From positions 1 through 10,609 of the forward strand of contig CAZUTK010000085.1 in assembly GCA_964623265.1 (NCBI GenBank): a stretch of 10,609 bases of DNA, given 5' to 3'. Both the position numbers and the translations under genes were made by a program. The notes under the pieces were generated by a model that had not been told where the DNA came from, ran no database searches, and saw only the letters and a program-made list of their open reading frames with translations. Every line of letters starts with the position of its first letter. Positions within the stretch are counted from its first letter, which is position 1. Below are positions 1 through 6,005 of this stretch, piece by piece. The stretch is from CAZUTK01 sp964623265 (GTDB lineage Bacteria; Electryoneota; B3-LCP).

Positions 1-15
1 GGGCGGCTCGAAGCA

Positions 16-51
16 CGCCGGGGGCGGGAAAAATCCCGCCCCCGGTGTTTT
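16..51 (+). terminator. Rho-independent terminator of an upstream plus-strand gene
   Basis: A perfect 12-bp GC-rich stem (18-29 with 34-45, loop AAAA at 30-33) extends to 14 bp with a G-T and a C-G pair (16-17 with 46-47). It is followed by TTTT at 48-51. The T-run exists only on the plus strand, so it should end a rightward transcript whose gene lies left of the window. No coding sequence for that gene can be identified in the first 15 bases. Confidence 0.85.
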
Positions 52-78
52 GTCTGAAACAGACGCTGTAGGACCTAT

Positions 79-144
79 AAAAAAGCGGGCGATCCGCCTC
101 CGACCGATCAACCGCGCTGATGCTGCTTCGGAGCGAATCGCCCG
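79..144 (-). terminator. Rho-independent terminator of the small minus-strand gene
   Basis: Read on the minus strand, a two-part stem forms: 137-144 pairs with 86-93 (8 bp, perfect) and 128-133 pairs with 98-103 (6 bp, perfect), separated by a small internal loop. After one C it runs into six T (plus-strand A at 79-84). It begins about 17 nt past the stop codon of the minus-strand gene ending at 162, as expected for that gene's own terminator. There is no T-run on the plus strand side. Confidence 0.8.
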
Positions 145-161
145 TGCTACAACCGCATCCG

Positions 162-551
162 TTATTTATCGAAGAGCAGTCTCTCCAGCCAGAAGCGAAA
201 GACGCCGTTGGGATCGAAGCAGATCATAGTGGCGCCGCCGGGCGTCTTCGGCAGACGGTGCAAGTTGATGTCATTCTTCATCTGGACATTGTGCCGGCGC
301 GGATCCGGTTCGGGGCGGTGCATCGGAAATTCACTGTAGAATTCGAACCGAGCCTTATCCGCTGGTTTTCTCATTTCGTAGCTCGATTCCGTGCCGAAGT
401 TCTCTTCCTGTCCCTGCGATCGTTGCTGCCACGCATACGTGTTGTTCGACTTCTGGTCGTGAGCTTTGTCGCGAATGCCCGCCAGCGCTCCGCTGGTGAT
501 CAAGAGAAGGCTCAACACAACGACTACGAGGATTAAATTCTGGCGCTTCAT
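162..551 (-). CDS. Small exported protein of unknown function
   Basis: Encodes 129 residues that I do not recognise as a named family. The start at 551 is chosen over one 11 codons upstream because AAGGAGG lies 5 nt before it and because the protein then opens with a classic Sec signal peptide: MKRQ, a hydrophobic core at residues 6-19, and a likely signal peptidase I site after Ala24 (GALA, then G). The mature part is about 105 residues, polar and charged, rich in Arg, Asp, Glu, Pro and Asn, with one Cys in the segment MICFDPNG (so no disulfide within the chain) and a hydrophobic/aromatic end (FRFWLERLLFDK). There is no lipobox and no T9SS tail, so the likely place is the periplasm. It stands alone, divergent from the T9SS cargo gene, with its own terminator. 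That it is a real gene is supported by the ribosome site, signal peptide and terminator together; its function is unknown. Confidence 0.75.
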   Translation of the reverse strand: MKRQNLILVVVVLSLLLITSGALAGIRDKAHDQKSNNTYAWQQRSQGQEENFGTESSYEMRKPADKARFEFYSEFPMHRPEPDPRRHNVQMKNDINLHRLPKTPGGATMICFDPNGVFRFWLERLLFDK

Positions 552-556
552 GACTC

Positions 557-563
557 CCTCCTT
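557..563 (-). promoter_or_regulatory. Strong ribosome binding site fixing the start at 551
   Basis: Minus strand AAGGAGG with a 5-nt spacer to ATG at 551. It is the strongest Shine-Dalgarno match in the window and decides against the longer form starting at 584. Confidence 0.85.
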
Positions 564-775
564 TGGATTAAGTGATGTTTGCAAAATTGATTTTCGGGTG
601 AGGTTAGAGCAAAGCCGGTGCCAGAAATGAGATGTATTGTATCTTATTGAAAATAATATGATTATGAACCAGCCTCGCTCTGCGAATACGTTGCAACTGT
701 TGTGAAGTTTGACATCTCCACGAGAGGTAAAATCGTAAACTATTATTATTTATGTTGATAGAAATGATCTGAAAA

Positions 776-804
776 TTGACACCCATCGAAGAATCCACTA
801 CACT
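776..804 (+). promoter_or_regulatory. Sigma70-type promoter candidate (distal) for the T9SS cargo gene
   Basis: TTGACA at 776-781 (6 of 6 consensus), a 17-nt spacer, and TACACT at 799-804 (4 of 6). Predicted start near 811, giving a leader of about 74 nt to the ATG at 885. The -35 is perfect but the -10 is weaker than in the proximal candidate. FCB bacteria can use diverged promoter motifs, so consensus scoring is only a guide. Confidence 0.45.
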
Positions 805-823
805 CCGGATCTGCGCTTTCCAC

Positions 824-852
824 TTGACTCCACACGGATTTATCATTATATT
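824..852 (+). promoter_or_regulatory. Sigma70-type promoter candidate (proximal) for the T9SS cargo gene
   Basis: TTGACT at 824-829 (5 of 6), a 17-nt spacer, and TATATT at 847-852 (5 of 6), in an AT-rich stretch. Predicted start near 859, leaving a leader of roughly 25 nt before the ATG at 885. It is the better-balanced of two candidates 48 bp apart, both reading to the right. Confidence 0.5.
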
Positions 853-884
853 ATAAAAATTATGGATATTCTGCGGAAAATGCG

Positions 885-3221
885 ATGAGATGGAAAAGCA
901 TAATGATTTGCGTCGTGACGGCGGGATGGGTTGTGATCGAAACGGCATTCGGACAGGCGCCGGTCTGGCAGCGCCAGGTGCAGGGTTATCTGGACGGAGT
1001 TCAGATTGCGATGTACCACGGCGGGACAGACTACACCAAACCGGTCTTCGCGGATCTCGACGGCGATGGTGACGGGGATTTGTACGTAGGCGAACATGAC
1101 GGCTATTTGAATGTATTCGAAAATTTGAGCGGTGACCCACCCCAGTGGCGCTGCGTCACGTCCGGGCTCGATTCCATAGACGTCGGCAAGCACTGCGCAC
1201 CGGCGTTCTGGGATGAAGACGCCGACGGCGATCTGGATATGTTTCTGGGGGAGGAAGACGGCAACATATGGTGCTTCCGCAACGACGGCGACGCGGGAAA
1301 CCCCATCTGGACATTCGTAACGCAGAACTACGCCTCCATCGTCGTGGATCATTATGCCATCCCTTTTTTTCACGATCTGGATGGGGATCATCTGGATGAC
1401 CTGCTGGTCGGTCACAACAACGGCGGCGCCGCATATTATCGCAACGTAGGATCGCCCGGAGCCCCGGCTTGGGAATTTCAAACCTCCTTTTACCAGGGAA
1501 TTGATCTGGGGGATAAGTCTTCTGCGTGCGTGTTCGATCTGGAAAACGACAGCTGGCCTGATTTGGTCTATTCCGCTCTGGATGGGGAAGTGCAATACTT
1601 CCACAACAACGGGCCGATCCAGAACCCCACTTTCACCAATATGGGCGTCATCGGGGCGGTCACGCACAACGGAATCGCCACGCTGTGGGATCTGGACGGG
1701 GATCAGGATCTGGATCTGATCATCGGTCAAGCCGACGGCAATCTGAAAGTGTACGCCAATATTGGCACGCCGAGCGCACCGGTCTTCGAATATCAGCAGA
1801 ACCTCTTGGCGTTTTTCGACATCGGCTTTTACAGCGTTCCCGCGCTGGCGGATATGGACGCCGACGGGGATCAGGACCTCTTCGTCGCCCGCGCACAAGC
1901 CGGGATCTACTGTCTCGAGAATGTCGGCACTCCGGATTCCGCCACCTGGCATATCGCCGATACCTATTATGCAAATCTGAATCTGCCCGGGCAGGAAGCG
2001 CTGACGTTCGCCGATCTCGATGCCGACGGCGATCTGGATATGCTGGTCGGTTGCAGCGACGGAACGCTGCGCCTGTACCGTAATATCGGCACGCCTCAAG
2101 CCGCCGCGTGGGATCACGCCGAAGAGAACTACGCCGGCGTGGATGTGGGCGACAATTCGATGCCGCTGCTGAAAGACGTGGATGCGGACGGCGACGCCGA
2201 TCTCCTGATCGGCGCCTACGACGGCACGGTGCATTACTTGCGCAACGACGGCAATGCCGCAGCGCCGAACTGGGTGAACTTCGGGATTTACCCCGGCATC
2301 AACGTCGAAGCGGCGGCGGCGCCGGCTCTGGCGGACCTGGACGCGGACGGCGATCTCGACCTGTTGGTCGGCAGCGGCGGTGTTTCCGGGACATTCCGTT
2401 TTTACAGAAATGTCGGAAGTATGACCCAGCCGCTCTGGTTGATTCAGAGCGCTCTCTATCAGGGCTGGGATTTCGGCGATTACTCCACTCCCTGCTTCGG
2501 CGACTTGAACAATGACGGCGTCGCGGATCTGATCTCGGGCTGCCAATCCGGCGGAATCTGGCTGATGATGAACGTGGGTTTTACCTACGACATCACCATC
2601 AGCGTATCCCCTGTGAATCCCCCCATCGTCATCCCGCCCGAAGGCGGGGTTGCGGATTACAGCCTGCGCATCGTGAACGAGGAGAATTCCACGCATTTCG
2701 TGACCATCTGGACGGCTCTGACGCTGCCCGGCGGGGAAGTGATCGGACCGATTGATTCTCTTTATATGGCGCTGGATCCGCTGACGGTATACACCTTTCC
2801 GCGCTCGGTTGCGATTGCTGATTCTATGCCGTCGGGCGAATACACTCTCAGCGGCTACGTGGGCATCTACGGCGTGATCGTGTACAGCCAGAGCGGCTTC
2901 ACTTTCGTCAAGGAAGATTCGCTGGGTGTGAAGGAATGGATGGCGGGGTTCACAGATCCTTCTTTTCAAATTACAGCCTTGCATCCCAATCCCTTCAACG
3001 CCGCCGCCTGGCTGGATTACGCGCTTCCCGCCGGCGCGGTCGTGGATGTTGCGCTCTGCGATCTGCAAGGACGGCGGGTGCTCGACTTTTACCGCGGCTG
3101 GCAGCCGGCGGGGGGACACCGGCTTCGAATCGAACCGCTGGGTTTAAGCTCGGGAGTCTACTTCGTGCGCTTGCGCGCCGGTGAGGTCACCACCGCGCGG
3201 AAAATCGTCTATCTGCGATGA
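885..3221 (+). CDS. Secreted VCBS/FG-GAP repeat protein with T9SS type A sorting domain
   Basis: A 778-residue exported protein. An N-terminal signal peptide (MRWK, hydrophobic stretch about 6-20, likely cleavage after AFGQA near residue 25) is followed by ten VCBS/FG-GAP-type repeats. Their Asp-rich loops (consensus DLDADGDLD then LLVG.xxDG) begin near residues 57, 110, 164, 218, 269, 323, 377, 431, 484 and 540, a 51-56-residue period. Such repeats fold as beta-propeller blades with calcium-binding loops. An Ig-like beta domain follows (about 568-680), then the C-terminal sorting domain (694-778: HPNPFN at 700-705, LCDLQGRRV, SSGVYFVRL, ending KIVYLR), which in known members of this family directs passage through the T9SS and is removed or anchored at the surface. 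No enzyme motif is visible; an adhesion, surface-layer or ligand-binding role is inferred only. The ATG at 885 has a weak ribosome site (CGGAAA), but the signal peptide supports it. An internal Met7 is the alternative. Confidence 0.92.
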   Translation: MRWKSIMICVVTAGWVVIETAFGQAPVWQRQVQGYLDGVQIAMYHGGTDYTKPVFADLDGDGDGDLYVGEHDGYLNVFENLSGDPPQWRCVTSGLDSIDVGKHCAPAFWDEDADGDLDMFLGEEDGNIWCFRNDGDAGNPIWTFVTQNYASIVVDHYAIPFFHDLDGDHLDDLLVGHNNGGAAYYRNVGSPGAPAWEFQTSFYQGIDLGDKSSACVFDLENDSWPDLVYSALDGEVQYFHNNGPIQNPTFTNMGVIGAVTHNGIATLWDLDGDQDLDLIIGQADGNLKVYANIGTPSAPVFEYQQNLLAFFDIGFYSVPALADMDADGDQDLFVARAQAGIYCLENVGTPDSATWHIADTYYANLNLPGQEALTFADLDADGDLDMLVGCSDGTLRLYRNIGTPQAAAWDHAEENYAGVDVGDNSMPLLKDVDADGDADLLIGAYDGTVHYLRNDGNAAAPNWVNFGIYPGINVEAAAAPALADLDADGDLDLLVGSGGVSGTFRFYRNVGSMTQPLWLIQSALYQGWDFGDYSTPCFGDLNNDGVADLISGCQSGGIWLMMNVGFTYDITISVSPVNPPIVIPPEGGVADYSLRIVNEENSTHFVTIWTALTLPGGEVIGPIDSLYMALDPLTVYTFPRSVAIADSMPSGEYTLSGYVGIYGVIVYSQSGFTFVKEDSLGVKEWMAGFTDPSFQITALHPNPFNAAAWLDYALPAGAVVDVALCDLQGRRVLDFYRGWQPAGGHRLRIEPLGLSSGVYFVRLRAGEVTTARKIVYLR
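1053..2528 (+). repeat. Ten tandem Asp-rich VCBS/FG-GAP repeats (protein-level)
   Basis: Ten diverged copies of a roughly 160-bp unit, seen as DxDxDGDxD loops at protein residues 57, 110, 164, 218, 269, 323, 377, 431, 484 and 540. Each is followed by a hydrophobic strand (LLVG type), DG, an aromatic strand ending RN or ENVG, and a TPxxPxW-like linker. The copies differ at DNA level, so this is an old repeat, not a recent amplification. Copy 4 (DLENDSWPD) lacks the loop glycine and may not bind calcium. Copy 10 (DLNNDGVAD) is the most EF-hand-like. Confidence 0.85.
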
Positions 3222-3225
3222 CCGT

Positions 3226-3258
3226 CGCCGGATCCGAAGAGGGAACTCCGGCGGGTTT
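3226..3258 (+). terminator. Possible weak terminator after the T9SS cargo gene
   Basis: Seven perfect base pairs (3226-3232 with 3247-3253) continue into three more (3233-3235 with 3242-3244) with a 2-nt bulge. The stem is followed by GG and only three T. It lies 5 nt beyond the stop codon. The stem is strong but the T-tract is poor, so it may be an mRNA 3' stabiliser or a partial terminator allowing read-through into the TPR gene. Confidence 0.35.
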
Positions 3259-3357
3259 CCATCATATAATATCTGAATTCTTCAAATCGCATCACCGCAG
3301 CGCTGAAATCGCGGTCTGCGGGCAACAACGAACGCAATCTAATCCATCCGCAATGCA

Positions 3358-3363
3358 AGGGGA
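3358..3363 (+). promoter_or_regulatory. Ribosome binding site deciding the TPR gene start
   Basis: AGGGGA-type site (AAGGGGA, 3358-3363 with a neighbouring A) lies 4 nt before ATG at 3368. It favours this start over the in-frame ATG at 3218, which overlaps the preceding stop codon but gives a 50-residue extension without family character. Confidence 0.65.
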
Positions 3364-3367
3364 TTTT

Positions 3368-4048
3368 ATGGCGAAGGGCATCAAGGCGATCAAGCGAGTC
3401 ACCAAAAAAGAGCTGAAGGAAGATAAATGGGTGACGTCCGTCATCAAGGCGCAGAAGTGGATACTGGAACGGCAGGCTCTGCTGTTAAAGGTTGGGGGAG
3501 CCGTCGTCGTCGTGATCGTGCTGCTCTCCTTCTGGCTGATGTCCAAGTCCCATGCGGAGACGGAAGCGACCTACAAATTAGGCTTGGCGATCCTCGCGGA
3601 CCAGAACGGCCAAACGGACGCCGCTTTGCAGCAGTACGAGGAGATCGTCAAACAGTACCCCGGCACCCGTTCGGGAGATAAAGCGTTGTTTTATTCCGCC
3701 GAATTGAAACGCCGCAGAGGTCAAAAAGAAGAGGCGCTGAAGGCGTTCGATGATTTTCTGAAGAAAAGCGGCGGCGATTCGTATCTGCGAGCGGCGGCGC
3801 TGTCGGGCAAAGCAACGATTCTCGAAGACCGGGGCGACTTCCAGAAAGCTGCAGATTGCTATCTGGAAGCGGTGAAGGTGAGATCCGGATTCTTCGCGGA
3901 GCCCAGCCTGCGGCTGGATGCGGCTCGCTGTCTGCGGCTCGCCGGACAGACGGCGAAAGCCCGCGAACAGTGCCAGTACATCCTCGATCATCATCCTGCG
4001 ACGTCCTACGCGCAGCGGGCGGAACAGGAGCTGTTGCTACTGGGGTAA
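3368..4048 (+). CDS. Single-pass inner-membrane tetratricopeptide repeat protein
   Basis: Encodes 226 residues. A short basic, Lys-rich cytoplasmic N-terminus contains TKKELKEDKW (residues 12-21), an opening resembling other membrane-anchored TPR proteins. One transmembrane helix (about 42-58, VGGAVVVVIVLLSFWLM) comes next, then TPR-like helical pairs from about 65 to the end, for example the segments AALQQYEEIVKQYP, EALKAFDDFLKK, KAADCYLEAVKV and KAREQCQYILDHHP. The layout (N-in, one helix, outer TPR domain) is that of YfgM/TPR_21-like proteins, which in enterobacteria associate with the Sec translocon; whether this one does is not shown by the sequence. The start at 3368 has a good ribosome site; an upstream in-frame ATG at 3218 forms an ATGA overlap with the previous gene and cannot be fully excluded. 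It lies between the T9SS cargo gene and rimP and is probably transcribed separately from the rimP operon. Confidence 0.85.
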   Translation: MAKGIKAIKRVTKKELKEDKWVTSVIKAQKWILERQALLLKVGGAVVVVIVLLSFWLMSKSHAETEATYKLGLAILADQNGQTDAALQQYEEIVKQYPGTRSGDKALFYSAELKRRRGQKEEALKAFDDFLKKSGGDSYLRAAALSGKATILEDRGDFQKAADCYLEAVKVRSGFFAEPSLRLDAARCLRLAGQTAKAREQCQYILDHHPATSYAQRAEQELLLLG

Positions 4049-4121
4049 TCCGCTGCGATCCGAATCCGCCCGCGGGAGATCAGGCACTCCGCGTTGGTTG
4101 GAAATTTCTTCGTTTTTTTAC

Positions 4122-4150
4122 TTGTTTTTCGATCAAAAAACCCGTATATT
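4122..4150 (+). promoter_or_regulatory. Promoter candidate for the rimP-nusA-infB operon
   Basis: TTGTTT at 4122-4127 (3 of 6, TTG core kept), exactly 17 nt, then TATATT at 4145-4150 (5 of 6), in the AT-rich gap after the TPR gene. Predicted start at about 4157-4158, a purine pair. The transcript would open with the hairpin at 4158-4180, and the leader to the ATG of rimP would be about 44 nt. Confidence 0.5.
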
Positions 4151-4157
4151 ATTGCTG

Positions 4158-4184
4158 AAGTGGGTCAAAACGTCCCACTTTTTT
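4158..4184 (+). terminator. Terminator-like hairpin directly upstream of rimP
   Basis: A perfect 7-bp stem (AAGTGGG 4158-4164 with CCCACTT 4174-4180), 9-nt loop, and six consecutive T (4179-4184, the first two inside the stem). It has the form of an intrinsic terminator. It sits about 110 bp after the TPR stop and 17 nt before the rimP ATG. It can stop read-through from the TPR gene. Because it nearly coincides with the predicted operon transcription start, it may instead or also act as a 5'-terminal stem-loop of the operon mRNA. Confidence 0.6.
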
Positions 4185-4201
4185 GTTTGGATGTGAAGAT
4201 C

Positions 4202-4660
4202 ATGGATTCTGCGGAACTGGAAAATAGGATCCGCGCTCTGGTCGAAGAGGAAGGTTTCCACCTCCTGCAGGCGAACTGGAAGCCGATGAAAGGCGGACGT
4301 CTCCTGCGCGTCGTCGCCGATGCGGAAGACCACAACATCACGGTGGACGAGTGCGCCGCTTTATCCGCTTTGATCTGCGACCTCTTGGATTCGCATCCCT
4401 ACGATTTTCCCGATTATCGTCTGGAAGTCTCGTCGCCGGGTTTGAGCCATCCCCTGGAAAATTGGCAGTACCGCAAAAACATCGGACGGCAGGTGGAAGT
4501 GAAGACGATCGTCGCGGATCATAAGGAGATCGTCCGGGGGGAATTGATCGCCGTGGATGAAACGGGGATCACTGTTAGAGAGAAGGCTCAGGAGAGCCGC
4601 GTTCGGTTCAATGTGATTGCGGAAACACACGTCTTGCCGCAATGGAACCGGCATCCCTGA
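4202..4660 (+). CDS. rimP: Ribosome maturation factor RimP
   Basis: Encodes 152 residues, the usual size. RimP binds the 30S subunit during late assembly and helps S12 and the 16S rRNA mature. The N-terminal alpha/beta domain covers about residues 1-85, with the conserved strand-helix LRVVADAEDHNITVDECAALS and the signature YRLEVSSPGLSHPL (72-85). The second half of that signature is usually SPGxDRPL, so Ser-His replace Asp-Arg here. A C-terminal SH3-like domain (about 92-150) carries GRQVEVKT and GELIAVDETGITV. The start at 4202 (MDSAELENRI) fits the family. Its ribosome site is weak (GGATGTGAAG region), and a GTG three codons upstream is possible. It is the first gene of the rimP-nusA-infB operon, 81 bp before nusA. 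Confidence 0.93.
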   Translation: MDSAELENRIRALVEEEGFHLLQANWKPMKGGRLLRVVADAEDHNITVDECAALSALICDLLDSHPYDFPDYRLEVSSPGLSHPLENWQYRKNIGRQVEVKTIVADHKEIVRGELIAVDETGITVREKAQESRVRFNVIAETHVLPQWNRHP

Positions 4661-4741
4661 AACCTTGTGTCATCTATACCGTGGAGTTAAACTTACATCA
4701 AAGGGTTGCGTTATGCGTCAGTACAGATGGAGCTTCGTGCT

Positions 4742-5974
4742 ATGAATCACGAAATTGTGGATGCCGTTTCGCATTTGATCCGCGAACGGCAGATGGAGAA
4801 GCAGGCGTTTCAAGAGATCATCGAGAGCGTCTTTCTCTCCATCCTGAAGAAAAAATACGGCACCGCGGATAATTTCGATGTCATCTTCAATCTGGAAAAA
4901 GGCGACATCGAGATTTATCAAGAAAAGGCGATCGTGGAGGACGGAGCGGTCGAAGACCCCGTCAAACAGATCGCTCTGAGCGAAGCCCGCAAAGTGGATC
5001 CCGATTTTGAAGTCGGCGATGATTTCGTGGAAATCGTGGATTACCACACCTTCGGGCGCCGGCTGATCACCGCGGCGAAACAGAATCTCGCGCAGAAGAT
5101 CAAAGAGGTCGAGAAAGACAACATCTTCCGCGAATATTCCGACCGCATCGGCGAAATCATCATGGGGGACATCCACCAGGTCAACCGGCACGAAATCCGC
5201 ATCAACGTGGACAAGACGGAAGTGATTATGCCGCGCGAAGAAGCCATCTACAACGAGCGCTACCGCCGGGGGGACACCGTGCGCGCCATCATCAAATCCG
5301 TGGTGCGCACCACCAAGGAGCCGCAGATCATCGTCAGCCGCGCGGATGACAGCTTCGTCCGACGGCTGTTCGAATTGGAAGTGCCGGAAATCTTCGACGG
5401 CATCGTCGAAATCCGCAAGATCGTCCGTGAGCCCGGCGACCGCACCAAGATCGCGGTTGAATCCAACGACAAACGAATTGATCCCGTCGGCGCCTGCGTC
5501 GGCTTGAAGGGCGTGAGGATTCAGGCGATCGTCCGCGAACTGAACAACGAGAAGATTGACATCGTGCCCTGGACGAACGACCGCAGCCTCCTGATTCATC
5601 GGGCATTGGCTCCTGTCACCCCGCTGGAATTGATCCCCGATGAGGAGAACAAGCGCGTCATCGCCGTTATCCCCGATGATCAGATGTCCATCGCCATCGG
5701 ACGCAAAGGGCAGAATATCCGCCTGGCGTCGGCTTTAGTCGGCACGACCATCGAGCCCATTAAAGAATCCGAATTCTACGAAGAAGAAGAACTGCCGCTC
5801 GACGACATCGAAGGTTTGACGCCGGCTCTGAAAGAAAAATTGAAGGCGGCCGGCTACAACAATGCCGAACAGATTCTGGATGCGGGAAAAGAGAAATTGC
5901 TCGAAATCCCCGGCATCGGGGAAGTGACCGCCCAGAAGATCCTCGATCTCCTGTCGGTTTACTACGAAGAGTGA
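4742..5974 (+). CDS. nusA: Transcription termination/antitermination factor NusA
   Basis: Encodes 410 residues. NusA binds RNA polymerase and nascent RNA, promoting pausing and hairpin termination and, with other Nus factors, antitermination on rRNA operons. Domains in order: an RNA-polymerase-binding N-terminal domain (1-125, with the family-like MNHEIVDAVS opening and LKKKYG at 35-40), S1 domain (about 131-200), KH1 (about 201-277, loop GLKG at 254-257), KH2 (about 300-345, loop GRKG at 320-323), an acidic linker (EEEE at 347-350), and one helix-hairpin-helix repeat (356-405, GIGEVTAQKI at 391-400). E. coli NusA has two C-terminal acidic repeats and about 495 residues; the single-repeat form is seen in other phyla. 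The ATG at 4742 has TGGAG 9 nt upstream, which I prefer to a TTG at 4706. It lies 31 nt before infB with no ylxR or ylxQ between them. Confidence 0.95.
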   Translation: MNHEIVDAVSHLIRERQMEKQAFQEIIESVFLSILKKKYGTADNFDVIFNLEKGDIEIYQEKAIVEDGAVEDPVKQIALSEARKVDPDFEVGDDFVEIVDYHTFGRRLITAAKQNLAQKIKEVEKDNIFREYSDRIGEIIMGDIHQVNRHEIRINVDKTEVIMPREEAIYNERYRRGDTVRAIIKSVVRTTKEPQIIVSRADDSFVRRLFELEVPEIFDGIVEIRKIVREPGDRTKIAVESNDKRIDPVGACVGLKGVRIQAIVRELNNEKIDIVPWTNDRSLLIHRALAPVTPLELIPDEENKRVIAVIPDDQMSIAIGRKGQNIRLASALVGTTIEPIKESEFYEEEELPLDDIEGLTPALKEKLKAAGYNNAEQILDAGKEKLLEIPGIGEVTAQKILDLLSVYYEE

Positions 5975-5995
5975 GTTCGGCGCATACTCGGATCC

Positions 5996-5999
5996 GAGG
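5996..5999 (+). promoter_or_regulatory. Ribosome binding site supporting the TTG start of infB
   Basis: GAGG with a 6-nt spacer before TTG at 6006. No in-frame ATG or GTG lies close by that would preserve the conserved N-terminal domain, so this site and the protein homology jointly fix an unusual TTG start. Confidence 0.65.
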
Positions 6000-6005
6000 T
6001 ATCCA

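Larger units (their letters stand above)
552..884. other. Divergent intergenic region, AT-rich
   Basis: 333 bp between two divergently transcribed genes and clearly more AT-rich than the coding DNA around it, especially 630-665, 729-760 and 840-862. It holds the minus-strand ribosome site (557-563), two rightward promoter candidates and a possible 9-codon leader frame (862-888). For the leftward gene the best -10 is the minus-strand TACAAT around 637-642, but its -35 is poor, so I do not call it. I see no tRNA, repeat or convincing longer reading frame; the minus-strand open frame across 604-1140 runs into the neighbouring gene and has no coding character. Confidence 0.6.

Noticed and set aside
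120..536. 138-codon plus-strand open frame over the small minus-strand gene
   Set aside because: The opposite strand has a ribosome site, signal peptide and terminator; the plus frame has none.
653..665. Small inverted repeat ATAAT-atg-ATTAT as an operator candidate
   Set aside because: Five-base arms in a very AT-rich stretch arise easily by chance.
604..1140. 178-codon minus-strand open frame across the divergent promoter region
   Set aside because: Arg/His/Ser-rich composition, runs through two promoter candidates and into the cargo gene, no ribosome site.
846..3119. 757-codon open frame on the minus strand opposite the T9SS cargo gene
   Set aside because: It mirrors the regular GAT/GAC/GGC codon pattern of the Asp-Gly-rich repeats. 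It has no ribosome site or domain, and the plus-strand protein is plainly real.
3265..3270. Perfect TATAAT upstream of the TPR gene
   Set aside because: No -35 match at 16-18 nt and no extended -10 (TGn); insufficient to call a promoter, though a start here would fit a separate TPR transcript.
4665..4693. Possible internal promoter before nusA (TTGTGT, 17 nt, TAAACT)
   Set aside because: Only 3 of 6 and 4 of 6 matches inside an operon gap; chance level.
4718..5599. 293-codon open frame on the minus strand opposite nusA
   Set aside because: Asp/Phe-rich antisense shadow of NusA codons, without gene signals.
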